A program made the position numbers and the translations under genes. Positions 53,973 through 55,283 of a stretch of DNA of 55,283 bases are shown one piece after another. The notes under the pieces were generated by a model, which saw only the letters and a program-made list of their open reading frames with translations, did no database searches and had not been told where the DNA came from. Position 1 is the first letter of the stretch. Every line of letters begins with the position of its first letter. This DNA comes from Chitinophagaceae bacterium 26-R-25 (GTDB taxonomy: Bacteria; Bacteroidota; Bacteroidia; Chitinophagales; Chitinophagaceae), in the NCBI GenBank assembly GCA_029906195.1, contig JARWSJ010000006.1, positions 1 through 55,283 on the forward strand, given 5' to 3'.

Positions 53973-54950
53973 ATGAAAAAAAATTTAGCCGTATTGATCT
54001 TGATGATTGCATTTAGCAAAGGATATGCTCAGGCATGGGGGATAGATAGTTCAAGAACGGAAGTTAGAGATAATGCAGGCTTAAGAGGAGATGCCGGCGC
54101 AAAGTCTGGTTTTTTTGAGACGATTCATCCCGTTAATTATCCAATCGGTTATCCGACTGGAGATAATAGCGCGTGGCCGTGGTGGCACCTGCTGGATGTG
54201 CGACATAGTGACAAAGCTGATAACTATGCAATGCAATTTGCAGGTAGTTTTTTTGATCAAAATTTTTACTGCCGAAAAGTGGCTAACAACCCTTCACAAC
54301 GTTGGTCAAGAATTATCACCGAAGATGCTGATGGAGATGTTGGCATAGGAACAGACGATCCTCAGTATCCATTGCACATAAAAAGTGATGCCGGATTTTT
54401 ATTGAACCTTGAAAGCAGTCTGAGTTTTTCAGGCTTTTTGATGCGATCCGCTTCCACTACAAAGCAAATGGGAATGTATTATTGGTCAGATAATTTTCAA
54501 AACAATTCCCTGAGAATTGCCCGCTACAATTCTGCGGGTGGATGGGAATCAAATGCCGTTATTTTGGGTTTAAATGCTCCGAATGGTAGCCTTGTGTTAA
54601 GTGATGCCGGTTATTTGGGAATAGGAACTATGTATCCTACTGAAATGCTTTCAGTAAAGGGTAACATACGTGCCAAAAAAGTTATTGTTACTGCCAACGG
54701 TTGGGCAGATTACGTTTTCGAACCATCTTATAAACTTCCTTCTTTAGATTCTGTGTCTTCTTTCATCAAGGCAAACAAACATCTTCCTGAAATGCCCTCT
54801 GCAGCGGCTATAGAGAAGGAAGGCCAGGATATGGGTGAGATTCAAAAGCTATTACTAAAAAAAATGGAAGAAATGACGCTTTACATGATTGAGTTGAAAA
54901 CAGAGAATAACAAACTGAAGCAGGAAATAGAAATATTGAAGAATAAATAA
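53973..54950 (+). CDS. Secreted protein with coiled-coil C-terminus, copy 1
   Basis: 325 residues with a signal peptide (to about 19, KGYAQ). The middle is rich in Gly/Asn and beta strands, with repeated DVGIGTDDPQYPLHI and YLGIGTMYPTEMLSV segments as in tail-fibre-like surface proteins of Chitinophagaceae. The C-terminal region FIKANKHLPEMPSA is followed by a trimeric-type coiled coil (about 285-325). Function unknown; no phage genes are near, so a cell-surface rather than a phage protein. The next gene is a tandem paralog 21 bp downstream. Confidence 0.7.
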   Translation: MKKNLAVLILMIAFSKGYAQAWGIDSSRTEVRDNAGLRGDAGAKSGFFETIHPVNYPIGYPTGDNSAWPWWHLLDVRHSDKADNYAMQFAGSFFDQNFYCRKVANNPSQRWSRIITEDADGDVGIGTDDPQYPLHIKSDAGFLLNLESSLSFSGFLMRSASTTKQMGMYYWSDNFQNNSLRIARYNSAGGWESNAVILGLNAPNGSLVLSDAGYLGIGTMYPTEMLSVKGNIRAKKVIVTANGWADYVFEPSYKLPSLDSVSSFIKANKHLPEMPSAAAIEKEGQDMGEIQKLLLKKMEEMTLYMIELKTENNKLKQEIEILKNK

Positions 54951-54971
54951 CCCTTTAACAGAATAAAATTC

Positions 54972-55283
54972 ATGATGAAAAAGATCTATTCCGTAGCAAT
55001 CTTAATGATTGTTTTTAATAAAGGATATTCGCAGGTTTGGGGAGATAGTTCGAGAACGGAAATTAGAAACGATGCGGGTCTGCAAGGTAATGCTGGGGCC
55101 AAATCCGGATTTTTTCAAACAATTAATCCAATTAATTATCCCAAACCTGCTCTCGCTTGGTGGCATTTGTTAGATGTACGACATTCCAATCCGGTCAATA
55201 ATTTTGCTATGCAATTTGCAGGCGAATTTTTTGATCAAGACTTATATTTCAGGAAAGTTGATAATAACCCGGCGCAGCCCTGG
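54972..55283 (+). CDS. Secreted protein, copy 2 (cut by window end)
   Basis: 104 codons seen, open at the right edge. The start MMKKIYSVAILMI and signal ending GYSQ are followed by a close match to copy 1 (NDAGLQGNAGAKSGFF, WWHLLDVRHS, NFAMQFAGEFFDQ). It lacks about nine residues of copy 1 in the NYP region. Tandem duplicate. Confidence 0.75.
   Translation, partial: MMKKIYSVAILMIVFNKGYSQVWGDSSRTEIRNDAGLQGNAGAKSGFFQTINPINYPKPALAWWHLLDVRHSNPVNNFAMQFAGEFFDQDLYFRKVDNNPAQPW

Noticed and set aside
53973-55283. Prophage tail-fibre genes
   Set aside because: They have signal peptides and no phage structural or packaging genes nearby; such proteins are common on Chitinophagaceae chromosomes.
1-55283. 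CRISPR array
   Set aside because: The repeats seen are mirrored pairs or simple tandem units, not regularly spaced direct repeats with unique spacers; no cas genes were found.

Overview
The window looks like a chromosome of a Bacteroidota bacterium, most likely a member of the Chitinophagaceae. Supporting signs are Bacteroidota-type -7 promoter boxes (TAnnTTTG) close to start codons, secreted proteins with type IX secretion (T9SS) C-terminal sorting domains, lipoproteins with a Bacteroidota-style lipobox, the trio of circularly permuted ATP-grasp, alpha-E and transglutaminase genes, and intergenic spaces filled with simple inverted repeats. The genus is an inference; no rRNA or other marker is present.

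Layout. Positions 1-32.6 kb are ordinary chromosome: a lipoprotein, an ABC exporter, a ComM-like AAA ATPase, a phosphoethanolamine-transferase-like membrane enzyme, gltX, a GT-C glycosyltransferase, a B12-binding mutase subunit, a toxin-antitoxin-like pair, the ATP-grasp/alpha-E/transglutaminase operon, a TRIC channel, enoyl-CoA hydratase, fumC, two T9SS cargo proteins, a TPR histidine kinase with its NarL-type regulator, a thiolase, pyrD, a TerC protein and a sulfatase. Nearly every gap carries an inverted-repeat element; one family (core GAACGCAGATTTTCATGATT) occurs five times.

Positions about 32.6-53.1 kb form a foreign island of about 20 kb. It starts at tRNA-Ser(GCU) with a tyrosine recombinase. 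An 18-bp sequence (17/18 identical) occurs near both ends. None of the chromosomal repeat families was seen inside it. It has a mobilization core (primase-like protein, MobC, relaxase, oriT-like hairpin) but no conjugation machinery, so it looks like an integrative mobilizable element. Its cargo is mostly defence-like: a DUF1016/YhcG nuclease, a two-gene CBASS (CapV patatin + CD-NTase), a two-TM protein with an RGDEF diguanylate-cyclase-like domain beside it, a 1,304-residue SIR2 protein with a coiled coil inserted in its SIR2 fold, a DUF4238 protein and an unrecognised 410-residue protein with an ExK-like motif. An orphan ECF sigma factor sits behind a promoter and a 104-nt stem-loop, and a broken second sigma gene follows it.

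Positions 53.1-55.3 kb hold a degraded tail fragment and two tandem copies (the second cut by the window end) of a secreted protein with a coiled-coil C-terminus. The candidates for something undescribed are the membrane RGDEF protein next to CBASS, the SIR2/DUF4238/410-residue block, and the structured leader of the sigma gene.
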